A stretch of DNA of 64,000 nt, taken from Entonaema liquescens (Eukaryota; Ascomycota; Sordariomycetes; Xylariales; Xylariaceae). This document shows positions 34,887 to 45,688 of this stretch, in pieces. Under the pieces are notes generated by a model, which saw nothing but the letters and a program-made list of their open reading frames with translations, was not told the DNA's origin and ran no database searches. The stretch lies in assembly GCA_902805475.1 (NCBI GenBank), contig CADCSX010000010.1, positions 682,001-746,000 of the forward strand, in the 5' to 3' direction. Position numbers and translations under genes: made by a program. Position 1 is the first letter of the stretch. Each line of letters starts with the position of its first letter.

Positions 34887-35017
34887 TATTATAAAAAAAT
34901 CCACCGAACTTATTAAACTAATATTTATATATATTTAATATTTTCCCAAAGTTAGATTCTCTTTTAGATACTTCATTTATACAATTTTAAGATTCTAGAT
35001 TTAATTATTCTATGACA
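34887..35017. repeat. Right LTR (131 bp)
   Basis: Ends TATGACA, complementing the TGTC start of the left copy (short terminal inverted repeat TGTC...GACA). Here the first 76 bases carry the T/A states and the last mutated position is about 34962; the final 55 bases are intact. Confidence 0.9.
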
Positions 35018-35022
35018 CTTAA
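35018..35022. repeat. Target-site duplication CTTAA, right
   Basis: Identical to 27258-27262 and immediately outside the right LTR. Confidence 0.88.
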
Positions 35023-35331
35023 CCACGAGGAGTTTAAAGACATACCCAATTTGACATATTATACGTACCACCCCTTAACTGCCCTAGATCAGCTTGTGAC
35101 GCAAGCTTTCCCCGGACCTGCATTGTGGACCCCGCTACAACTGCTGTAACTTCCTTTAGGCTTTGAAGTTTGGACTTTGGACTTTTCTCCAGATCATAAT
35201 TAAAGATAGCCTCAACTTAGACTATCCCATTCCCTTCTCCTTATTTTTCTCGAGGACACTTTTATAATTTCCCATCGCCAATCCCCTCATCTACCCACCC
35301 TTCCCCTCACTCCGACCTCATCCCCGCCGCA

Positions 35332-36269
35332 ATGGACGAAAAGAAGCAACCTCCTCCCCCTGAATCCACACCCTCCGATCCACCGCCAGACTACGAGACT
35401 TCAGCTCTCGAACATGGACAAAGCCAAAACCTACCGACCCGACAACAACAACAACAACCCCGCCGACCCCCTCCCGGCGCGCTACTCGACCTGCCTATCC
35501 TGAAATACATGCGCACGCACCGCGTGATCCTCGCCTCCGCCTCCCCCCGCCGCCGCGCCCTGCTCTCGCAATTCGGGCTCCCAAACCTCGAGGTCCGCGC
35601 CTCCACCAAGCCCGAGGACCTTCCGAAGAAGGACCTCGGCGCCTTCGGCTACGTGTCCGCGACCGCGCAGCAGAAGGCGCTCGACGTGTACGCCGCGCTG
35701 ATCGACGAGGCCGCCGAGAAGCAGTCGGAGCCCCTGCCTGCCCCCACCTCCAGGGGCACAGAGAATGCAGACCTGGATGCCCAGCGCGCGAGAAAGGACC
35801 CCGATTTGGTGATTGCCGCCGACACGGTGATCGTCACGCGCGACGGCAATATCCTCGAGAAGCCTGGCTCCGAGGCCGCGCATATCCGCATGCTGCGCCA
35901 CCTGCGGGACACCAGGGCCCACCGCGTGTTGACGGCCGTGTGCTGCGTGGCGCCGAGGGCGGACGCCCAGCACCCCGGGTACGCGGTGGCGGCGCATGTC
36001 GAGGAGACGAAGGTGCTGTTTGGTCGCGAGCACGACGGGCTGCCGGATGATGTGATCGAGGCGTATGTGCGGACGCGGGAGGGCGCTGATAAGGCGGGCG
36101 GGTATGCGGTGCAGGGGCTAGGGGCGCGTTGTTGATTGAGAAGGTCGACGGCGCGGTGGATAATGTGATTGGGTTGCCCGTGCGGAAGACGCTGCAGCTT
36201 TGCGAGAAGGTGATTTTCCGGCAGAATGAGGAGAGTGCTGGGGAAGAGGAGGATGACGATGATGAGTAA
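35332..36269 (+). CDS. Maf/HAM1-type nucleotide pyrophosphatase (ASMTL N-domain type), frameshifted near the 3' end
   Basis: Maf proteins hydrolyse non-canonical or modified nucleoside triphosphates (dTTP/UTP type) to monophosphates. After a Pro/Gln-rich leader (about 1-58) the domain starts with ILASASPRRRALLSQFGL, the Maf signature. It continues with DLVIAADTVIV (catalytic Asp), LEKPGS, and HRVLTAVCCVAP. The frame from 35332 stops at 36132-36134 after GGYAVQGLGA. The expected ending continues in another frame (LLIEKVDGAVDNVIGLPVRK) to the stop at 36267-36269 with an acidic tail. The two parts are separated by an extra CG within ggggcgcgttg (about 36122-36130); no intron of plausible size fits. 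It is either a real frameshift, which would truncate the last about 45 residues, or a sequence error. The gene is far richer in G+C, especially at third positions, than its neighbours and starts about 310 bp from the erased transposon. Confidence 0.85.
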
Positions 36270-37019
36270 GTGAGTGCGGAATGGTGAAGGCCGGATCAAA
36301 GATATATGGATATGTGAAAGATGACCATGCCTTCTATTTATGGAAGGAGTGTTGAGGAGGTAGGTGTCAAATCTTGAAGGCAATTCAAGCCAGCCGGTAA
36401 TGCTGCCACGCCGAGGTTCAAAAGCTGGCAGAATAGGCCTAGGCTCTACATAGGAAATGATATAGCCGCATTAAACAAGTACATCAGTTTTTTAACCCTT
36501 ATTTACAGTCTAATATGACCGATGTTCGATCATCTAATATAGAGATACATACAAATAAAGATATGATAACAAAAACGTGGCATTTCGAATTCAAGTACAA
36601 GACCCAGACCCAAACCGTAATCCCCAAAACTAACAAATATAAAAACGAAATAGAACCTATGAATACTCCATCGATTTTCCTTCCCAATAGTAGTTTCCGA
36701 TATCCTATATAGCGAAGACCTTATGACTGTTAGTTGATATCCAGTACTGTGTGACCTGTCCTGTGCTTTTGTAGCTGTTGGCCCCTATCCCAGTTCGGCA
36801 GGTGCTGTTTAAAACGCCCGGTAGAAAGAAACGAATCAGACCCAAAGACTTCGAAGGAAGTAGAGAAAATGAACATGAATCATATGAGAGGGTATCGAGA
36901 GTGAAATTCGAGAGGCGGCAAGATACGCGGAAGTTAGGTGGTGGATAGCCGTTATGTGTGAGCGTGTAGTGTATTCGGTAGGGTCGTGAACAGAATGATT
37001 TAACTGCGAGGGGGTGGCA
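36270..37019. other. Intergenic, no supported gene
   Basis: Spacer between the convergent Maf and C2H2 genes. Short frames at 36499-36712 and 36836-37141 are without recognisable content; the latter overlaps the C2H2 coding region antiphase. Confidence 0.45.
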
Positions 37020-39290
37020 TTAACTGTTCTGACCCCCGAGCTGCGTAGTGGTCCACCGTGACCAGTACTCTTTTCCGTTCTCGGGCAGCTCGCGGCCGTG
37101 GACGTTCCGGCAGTGAGTCCGTATATTGTCGGTGCGCACATGATGGAAGGCCTTGCTGCAGTAAGGGCACTCTATAGTTACGTGGCCGGTCCGGTGTTGT
37201 CGTTTATGGCGAGATAAGTGCGAGCTAACATGTTTACCAGTGAAGGTCTTGCCGCACTCGTCACATTGTGCGGTGCTAGTTAGGGATGGCGTGGTGTTGC
37301 TCGTCCTATAGCAGCTAGTTAGAGATGTGAATTCACATATTAGGGGACACGGTCTTCTCACATGATAGATGTGTCGGCGCCATTGTCCATAAAATTATGT
37401 CCAGTACTTCCTGACGAATCAATGATAGATGGCGTAGGTTGACTACTGCTGGCTCGCGAGGTAACTGTGGGTTGCCTAGGTTGTAATGTCCGATGGGGTC
37501 TCTGAATATTTTGAGGTTGAAACAGATGTGCCGGGTGGTATGCTCCGCTATAGCTCTTTACTATCTCATCGATGCGCTCCTCGAAGCTTTGGGTCTGACC
37601 CTGACCCCGACCTCGAGTGTACCTCCCCGATGGGTTTATTGCACCAGCCGCAGGGCAGGTTTGTAATATTATCCGAGCGAAATCGCGACAAAGATCAGGG
37701 CTTGGTAATAAGTGCTAACAGTTGTTAGTAGTTGCACGTAGGTATGGCTCGTTTACACTTACTATCCCTAGGCTGATCATATAATCGGCAACATCTGGAA
37801 GTGAATGTAACCCGCCAAGCAATATCAGTGACGATGTGGTCGAAATTATTGCTTGGATTATCGGGTCCTGCAACGAATTCAAGACCAAAGCCCTTAGTGG
37901 AGTGAAGAACATAGTATCGGCATTCTTAAAGAACAGTTTTTCGGAAACCAGAGCATTTACGGTCAACGGTCGTTTGGCCCAGCGGATGGACCCCTGAGAG
38001 AAAAGGTGAGGCAAGCCACCCTGGTTTGTAAAGTCTAGTATCGTATAAGAGGCAATCCATCACGTATAGAATCAATCTACTTACTATCTATAAACTTCAT
38101 AAAAACAGTGAATGGGGTAGAGTGTCTTAGTGATACTGAGCTCATCCCAGTTTCATATTGTGAATAACTAGGATTCGGAGATAATCCGTATACTTGGCCG
38201 AGGCGTCGATTGGCCTGGGTCTGAAATGTAGAAGGGTTAATTTCGTTTGAAGGAAACGGACTGTTTAAGGTAGTTGTAGGACTGTAAGACATGGCATGCT
38301 CCGTCCTTGATGTCTCATAGTAGTTAAACTTCGGAACAGGATCCAATGGGTAGGCTGACATGCATCCATCGTCAGGGCCGGCAGCGAAGCTTTGGTTTCC
38401 CGGTAGGTTCCATGGGCTTGTATCCTGAGGAGGGATCAGGTGTCTAGGAGGATATAAAGAGCTATCGGTGATCGACTGCGGATAGCAGGTAATATCAAGA
38501 TTTGTGAATTTACTGCCCGTTTCGAAAAGGGGCGTCTGAATGTGGGGTCGGGCGAGTTGAGTATTCCCAGATGATCGATCTGCTGACTTTAACCGCTCAA
38601 ATACCAGGTCAAGACTTGATTGATGAATCTGTATAATAGGAATTTTGTTCCTCCAACCGGTAAATGCAGATTCGACGCTCTCGAGTGAATAGGTCTCGCA
38701 AGTATAATGGAAGATCGCATGCTGAACAATCATAATAGGGAGTATCTCGTGGAACTCGGATGGTATGACATCTTGTAATATGTCACCAAGGCCTCGTAAA
38801 CCGACATTCCGTATCTCGGTTGGATTATTGTGTACTTCCAACCAATCTTTTAAACCAGGTGGTATGTTTTGTTCGAGACATTCTCGAAGCCTTTCACAAT
38901 AACCATCGATCTTCCAGACGAACCACCAAAGGAAGCGCCATTGTTCCTTATCCCGACTAGTAGATGAATTATCTATCGTACTAGGATTCACAAGGGGGGA
39001 GGCCTGGAAAGTGTTACCCATCGGACGGTCGAATCGTAATGCGGGAATGGAGAAACTATGAAGGTGTTGTAAGTTAGGGGTGGTGGCAAATGCACCTACG
39101 TAGCTTGTTAGCTATCCTAAACTGCTAATAGTATAATAGGTCTATACGCACCGTCCGATACGTTTGCCGATGTACGTAGAGAGTCAAGAAACTCAGAAGT
39201 AATAATAAATGAATTGATTTTACCCAAGCTAGTCGCGCTGTTATTTTCGTAAGGTGCCATGAGCAATGGGGATATCGGATAGTCTTCCAT
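37020..39290 (-). CDS. C2H2 zinc-finger protein (5 exons)
   Basis: Exons 39290-39152, 39095-38085, 38034-37763, 37714-37362 and 37314-37020 give 689 aa with every phase consistent. Introns are 56, 50, 48 and 47 nt, with donors gtgcgt, gtaagt, gtaagt and gtgaga. The N-terminal half has a helical region (EQWRFLWWFVWKIDGY and following) and then a Ser/Pro-rich stretch. The third exon gives a conserved-looking hydrophobic block (SLILLGGLHSLPDVADYM). The last exon holds two C2H2 fingers: CDECGKTFTGKHVSSHLSRH...H and CPYCSKAFHHVRTDNIRTH...H. Finger spacing C-x2-C-x12-H-x3/4-H fits DNA binding. A transcription factor is likely; target genes are unknown. The start at 39290 (MEDYPISPLL) is the first ATG that splices into the frame with a good donor. 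Confidence 0.85.
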
Positions 39291-42200
39291 AGTGAAGGTT
39301 TTTTTCTCGATAGAGTCGCGCACCAACAGCGTCAGTAGGCAAACCGCGATAAAGCAGCTGAATGAGTAGATTTAGGTGGGGGAGACAACGTTCAGCCCCT
39401 GGCCTCTCCGAATAAGTAAGCTCACACAGCTGTGCTTCGACGAGGATAATTCCATGGTGGTGAAGAAAGAGAACCACACAGGTGAGCTACTCGAGGACTT
39501 AAAAGGAAAATTTGCCCTGAGGTGTGAGGTTTGCGAGTTAGCTGTCAAAAGGTGGTGAACGAGATCGGGCTGTCCTGCAGCATTGTCCTGACAACTAATA
39601 GGAGAACTTAGCCACACCACCCAGAGTTAGGCGAAAGAAAATAAAATAAAAGTTGTCATAAGCAAGGATGGAACTATGCGGTAATGGTATCCATTGACGA
39701 GTATCCGTCGGAATCCAAGTACGAAATAGTTGCATTTGGCATTACTATGTAGTTTCTCTGGATCCACGAAGTAAGCTGGTATGGTATAAGTGAACAAAAC
39801 CCACCGAAGATTAGAACAGGATCATGTTAGAAAGAGCGGGGTAGCTCAGAACATTGGCTTGGCCACTTGTACGAGAAGGTACAACGACTTAAAAGCTTCC
39901 AGCCTTTCGGAGTATTCTGTGTGTAATGCGCATAAGCCAGGTTACGCTTTATGGCCCTTAAGCCAGTGAGATCTTGTTAAGCGAGGACTCTCTCATGATA
40001 ATATATTACATATCACATCTTCAATCTACCTATAGGTATCCGTTCCGATCCGTCTCCAATCTTTGGCAACTCTTACCTTAAGAGCGAGTTCGTCCGTCCC
40101 TTTGGAAGAACTATTTGTTTCGGGGCGCGGGGCAACAGGGCAACAAGGCAACGAGTCTTAGGTCGCGGATTAGGCAGGGAGACAGTATAGAGCTAAGCGT
40201 TCGAAATCCAAGGCTGAAAAGTATTGGGCACCCGTGCTTTTCAGGGGTGGTGGCTGATTTCAGCAATGGACTGCAACGGTCTACATTTAATTATAACATT
40301 GCTAAAAAAGACAAACGCTTAACGATATTGTAACAAACTCCAAGTACGCCCAGTCATAGTCAAGGGATAGACAAAAATGGGAAGAAGAAAAGCCTTGCTG
40401 TCCACTCAATAACATAGGGCAAACTATGGGGGGCACATAATGATTGGATATGCGATATGTGCACAACTTGCAGCATACTTAGGATATTGAAAACCATGCG
40501 AAGAAGGAATCGAAGAACCAGAACCATGGTAAACGAACCATTCACAACTCGAGCATGGTTGCGACTATCATCTTCGGCTGCAGTAGGGTTGTATAACAAA
40601 CTAGGACAGCTTCCCAACTACTATTAAGCGCCTATAGTTTGGGTAGGGACTACGACAAGGTAGTACGAAACTGCCCTCGCAACTATCGATCTACTTCGGA
40701 AGCAATTAACACGATGTGTTTCGACTCTGTCAGCAGCGTTAACGCGTAGAGTGGGATGTATACTAAGTGAGTATTAGGGTACAGTGAGAAAGTAACAGGA
40801 AGGTAAAAGCGATGGCGTCAGATAATGATGAGGATGATAGAGTGTATGTGCTCGCTCCCGACGGGAAGATGTGGCGCAAGGATGTCCTTGACATCATCCT
40901 CGATGTTGTGTTGAAGTCAAGGGAAATCCGTGGTCAAAAGAGCCTCAATAGTCCCAACGTGTCCTAGTTTGTAGAGAAGAAAAAAAAAAAAAGGAATCCA
41001 CTGCCAGCGTCTGAGACAGCAATATCCATAGTGGCGGTGCAGCTTGTAAGTCAGGCCGTTTTTTTCTTTTCAGTTGATCGGTGTAGCGCCTAATGTGGCA
41101 GCTTTGCCTTAAGTCCACCCCAGACCGGGGTTGCGTAGTAGGTCCGCAGGTTCAGCAAAGACCGGGTAGCAGTTAAGTACCCGATCTAGAATAAGTTAAG
41201 GTTCGATGACCCTTAACCCCAGCTTGATATTCTGTCATATCTCATTTTGCTATATTTACCCCTATATCCGAAGACGTTGGATAGTGGTGCATGGTAGGTA
41301 TATGACACGCCGTATAGCAAGATAGTAATGACAATACGCTCTTCTAGTAAATATTGCCTGTGAAGAACAGGGTTTCTTTCATACATAGGTATTTATCTTA
41401 CGTGCATATGTATTGAGTCGGTAGGTTAGATTAGAGAGATGAGGGATCGTCATCCCGGTCTCAGCCTGCGTTTGTAATATGATGACAAGATAAGTAGTAA
41501 CTAAATACTATGTATGACGATGAAATCAACGTAGCTAATAAAATAGTCATGGATTTGAACCAACACACTAACTCCTGGATCGTCTGTGTCCTAATTCGGA
41601 GGAACGGAATACCCATTGCGATGCGAGGGCAAGGCATCGGCATCAAACCAAGCACCATGATTATATGCATACCTACGTAGGTACGCATTGCACAATCTCT
41701 ATACGGCATGAAGAGCATTAGTATGGTAGATCGAACCGTATCGGACGCATCCCGGGATACCCATTGCATATTGTTCTCCGCTGAACCAATGACTAAACTG
41801 CCCGACGCAACCAGAATCAACATCAAACACGCTTCACTGACGAACGGGAAAAAAACACTCCGAACATTAGGGAACATCGCTCAAGCCGGGGTTCTCCGCT
41901 TGTCTCTAGCCGTTTTGATGAGATAGAAGAAAAGAGTAGCGTCTGACAGCATATGAATATGTGCGCAAGGCGCATATTTTCCGATTGAGAACTGCACATA
42001 TTTCGACCTAATGCCACGCCAACTTTCCACCACGACCAGGCAGTCACGCGAACGTTACTTTTGCTTTTTCTCAGTCGAGCCCTCGGCCCTCACCGTCTCC
42101 AAATTCGGCATAAGGTGACTCACCGGTCTCCTAATGCATTGGGCTGCACCCTTCCCGTATGCATATGTCCTTATGGGTCGTAGTCTAGAGGGGGGATAGG

Positions 42201-42620
42201 GTTTTCTGCGTAGTGACGCCACGAAAGAGACGGGCTGGATTGAGATGCTGTTGCTACCCAAGCGCAGTCTGTTATTTCCGGATTATGTTCATTGGGTATA
42301 ATTATCATTAAGTCTATCGTAGCATTATGTCTATCCATATGTCCGCCCTATCGCCCGAGATATATGGGATTTAATCGTCAATCATATGCCACATCGACAT
42401 ATATGAACGTAACCTTCGAAAATGCGTCTCACTCCGAGACGGTTTCATAACACCACCTAATAGTAAGCCGTTCCACAAACTACATTCATAAAAATGGTAA
42501 GGGGCACGGTCCGCACCTTAAATTGGTTTGCGGAGACACATGGACCTCGATAAGCTGACTACCGGTTACCGATGCGGAAGATTGGCTGCTGACTTAAAGA
42601 TAAAACACTCATCGCGCGGC
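39291..42620. other. Gene-poor spacer, possible weak membrane-protein remnant
   Basis: About 3.3 kb. A minus-strand frame at 41461-41877 (138 codons) contains three hydrophobic stretches and an upstream frame at 41823-42047, but no family resemblance, clear start or splice continuity; I do not call a gene. A 12-14 base poly-A lies at about 40980. Frames at 40115-40333 and 40360-40617 are unsupported. Confidence 0.4.
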
Positions 42621-44386
42621 TCATCTAGGTCGTCTCAGGGGATGTGCTTCCGTGTTCAAGACAAATTCGTCTAAACTGATAAGGTCCGGTGAGGCAAATA
42701 TCAGGTAGAGATACCTGAGTGTCTCGGCCAACCAGAAACTCTATAATAATGTCAGTCGAAGTTCAAAATCTTGCTACGTCTATCACATGAACGCACCTCC
42801 ATAGAATCCGTCTTAACTGTAACGGTATCTCTAACGGATTGTATCGCCGAAAAGGCTAGATCAGTTTCGGTTGCTTTGCGGATCGCCTGGAACATCCTCC
42901 ACGCCATCTCTTGGTATTCAGGATTGCCGGTCATGCGATACATAAGAAATACGCTCTCGAGTGCTTCCGGCCGTAGAAGATACCGTGGATCACGTGCGCT
43001 GGTAAACCCCTTCTTCAACTGTGTATCTGACTGATCTTCCCATTCTGATTCGTCCCATTCACACGGATCCAATGTCTCACATTTTAGTAGGTTGAAGATT
43101 TCGGGCATAATGCCAGTAGGCATTGCATCATACGCCCAAACACAGCCTTTGGTAACCTTCTCGCCGATTTCAAGGTGTTCCGGAATGTTGAAAAGTTTGC
43201 TCCCAAGCCCAAACATTCCTCCGACAAAACAGGCGAGGTGCTGTCCCTCAGCAGTCAGATGGGGTCCCGTATCATCCGATACGAACACATTTCCCGTGAA
43301 TAGTATATCGTCCTGATCCGGCGTCTTGGGTCGAAACAGTAAGTTCTTTATCACCGTATCCATCGCTCCGCGGTACATTTTTTCATATACTGGTTCAAGA
43401 CCGCCAAGTATAGCATATGTTTTAGGTAAATACTCGTAAAGACTGTCTGCTAACGCACCGAGTGTAAAGCTGTTGTCGCTGTCTAGCTGTAGCTGCTTAA
43501 AGTCAACGAATGTTGGCCACATGCCTGGTAGGACTGTCTTGTTCTGCCATTCGTCTAGAACCATTGTCACTCTGTTTATGGCGTCATAATATTTATTGTT
43601 TCCAGTTAGCTGCGCCAATCTCGTAAATTCGAGCGACGATGACGTAACAGAAGCAGACGGGTCATGATATCCGGCTTCTAGTTTACCGTCCTTAGCATCA
43701 TCAAAATCCAACCAGAATGGAGGCATATGGGTTGGCGTATCGTATGCCATATAAAGCATGTCACCAAGTTCGATCGCTTTCTCGAGTAATGCCGTCTCCA
43801 AACTCAAGTCGTACGCGCCTAAGAGTCCGCCGAGGTGTCGAATAGTCGTCTCGAAGAAATTGCAGGAAGTATCCCTCGTGTTAGACCAATTGATGGTCAC
43901 AGCTGCGGCGGCCGCTTCGTAGAACTCATCCTTTAGGTCCATAATCCAAAGTGTCGAAAGAGAGTCGACGAGCGTAGCTCCCCAACCTCCAAATCCAGGC
44001 GCATCTCTTCCCTTTCCAGATACTGGCATAAGTTCATCGTAACCGAACCCAGCATTTTTATAGCTAGTCCAACTTTTTACGAACGCGCTCTTGATTTCTG
44101 CGCGCCGACTCGCTAAGACCTCCTCCCTCGCAATACCTTCGGGGCTCGTATCGGTAGTGAATGCATATTGGACTTTAGGGAGCGTAAGAGGTGTACCCGT
44201 GGGTAGAGGAGTATATTCTGATATGGGATATTTTAATGGTTGCTTAGACCAGTCGTAACTCGTCCTAACGAAGGTAAAGCCGAAGAGGGTATCGCGACGT
44301 TCGGGAATAAGTCCGACTAAGAGATATAATACGAGGACTAAGAATAATGAGGCGAAAACACGCGTCTTCCGTCGAAAGAGAGCCAT
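42621..44386 (-). CDS. Class I alpha-1,2-mannosidase, GH47 (2 exons)
   Basis: Removes alpha-1,2-linked mannose from N-glycans in the ER/Golgi. Exons 44386-42797 and 42740-42621 give 569 aa. The N-terminus MALFRRKTR plus a signal-anchor helix (VFASLFLVLVLYLLVGLI, about 10-27) predicts a type II membrane protein with lumenal catalytic domain. GH47 blocks are SWTSYKNAGFGYDELMP, FGGWGATLVDSLSTLWIM, FFETTIRHLGGLLGAYDLS and YLLRPEALESVFLMYRMTG. The 56-nt intron (gtgcgt...ttatag) falls inside the DSMES block: exon 1 ends KTDSME and exon 2 continues SFWLAETLRYLYLIF, ending with the conserved NTEAHPLRRPR, which contains the Thr-Glu calcium-site region. The frame is open 45 codons further upstream, but the later ATG places the anchor at the terminus. 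Without the second exon the protein would lose its calcium-binding end. Confidence 0.94.
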
Positions 44387-45688
44387 TATGGCGTTGTGAG
44401 GTTGGTGAAGGACCTGCCATTGAACATTTTCCACCAACATGAGGGGGGAAAAAAGAAGTTGGATGAATCCTAGTGAATGCCCTCTTCTTGGCCTCTCTAG
44501 CCCTATCAACCAAACAGCCAAACAACCAATAGGAAATATTATTGAATCATTACCGATACTATTAAGATACGTGGATGGCCAAGAAAGACGGCGGACGGCG
44601 GACGGAAACTGGCTGAATCTGACACGGCGCGCTGTGTGGACTGCATTAGTGAAACAGATGCTAATACAGATATTGATGTCTTTAACCAGGGACGAGGAAT
44701 TGTAAGTCGGAGGTCGGGGAATAAGTGGATGATGAATGGTGAATGGGGAAATGTACAGGTATTTAGGTATTTTAGGTATTTTAGGTGTTAGAGAACCGCT
44801 AGAAATTAAGATTCCCGGCTACCCGGCACGCTACCTTCAAAAGCCTGTTAGCCGCTATAAGCCGGTGATTATTGAGTTTTCCTATTGCAGTCTTTCCGAG
44901 CCGTTGAATTTGGAGTGGCAGGTGGGTATTACGAAGTACCCCAGTCAGGCTGTCAGGTCCGCGGATAGTTACCTCCTCTTATCTGTCACTGCGGATCATC
45001 AGGGGTCCTCCTGCAGGCCTCCGGCAAGACACCTCCCAAACACGAGTTCTTACATCAGCCAGCAATTCAACTCTCTCAAACTAACTAAACAGCGCCAGAA
45101 ACCCTCGAGCATTGATATGTTGATTGATTGATAAGATGTAGCTTACTACCTTTGCAAAGAAGTTAATTACTAAATTCAACTGCAACCATGCGTTTTCATC
45201 CGAAGGTTATATTTACTAGATGTGAACTTGTAACCAATTGACAATTATTAAATGTTCTGAATCAAGATGTTGTTAGGTACTAGCTGACCTTAATAGCATC
45301 AATTTCTTGGTGTTTTTATCAGCTGGATAAACTTAAATTCCAACACCTAACTAACGCATTTAAAACTTTATGATCTGAAGCCTAACAACCAACTTATCAC
45401 ACATTGTCTCTTATTCTATATAGCTCTTTATATATATATACTAATACTATTCCATATATTCCTTTACCTACTTAACCTTAGGTATTGAAAGATCACTCAT
45501 ATTTTAACCTTAAATATTTCAAAATCCTCAATACGTAACTCATTAATTAATAAGGGGCAAAGTAAAACATTAATAGAATCATCCCTCGAAACAACAAAGC
45601 CATTATATGACATTACATATTTTACGACCTACCTAACCCATAACTCTAGTTAAACGCAATGGTATCCCTCGAACAAGTAAGTAATCCC
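44387..45688. other. Intergenic, no supported gene
   Basis: About 1.3 kb upstream of the mannosidase and downstream of the hydrolase. It contains a short ttaggtatt repeat near 44762-44788 and AT-rich stretches at 45150-45640. The 44736-45131 frame has no recognisable content. Confidence 0.45.

Larger units (their letters stand above)
27263..35017. mobile_element. LTR retrotransposon, complete but RIP-erased
   Basis: 7,755 bp element bounded by 131 bp LTRs and a perfect CTTAA duplication. The interior is almost entirely A/T with runs like attaataatt; no open frame over 60 codons survives on either strand. Remaining C and G sit mostly in isolated acg/cc contexts. This is what C-to-T mutation on both strands (RIP) produces. 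gag, pol and domain order cannot be read, so the superfamily (Gypsy or Copia) and orientation are unknown, and no primer-binding site or polypurine tract is recognisable. Flanks on both sides return abruptly to normal composition. A centromere fragment or mitochondrial insertion is excluded by the LTR/TSD structure. Confidence 0.93.

Noticed and set aside
27263..35017. Mitochondrial insertion or centromere fragment explaining the A/T block
   Set aside because: Matched LTRs with only transitions and a perfect target duplication give a simpler explanation.
36062..36122. Intron in the Maf gene that would remove the frameshift (gtatgt...ggctag)
   Set aside because: It would delete the conserved GGYAVQGLG block; a 2-nt insertion is the better explanation.
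41461..42047. Possible minus-strand membrane protein
   Set aside because: Hydrophobic stretches exist but no family, no coherent start or splice structure.
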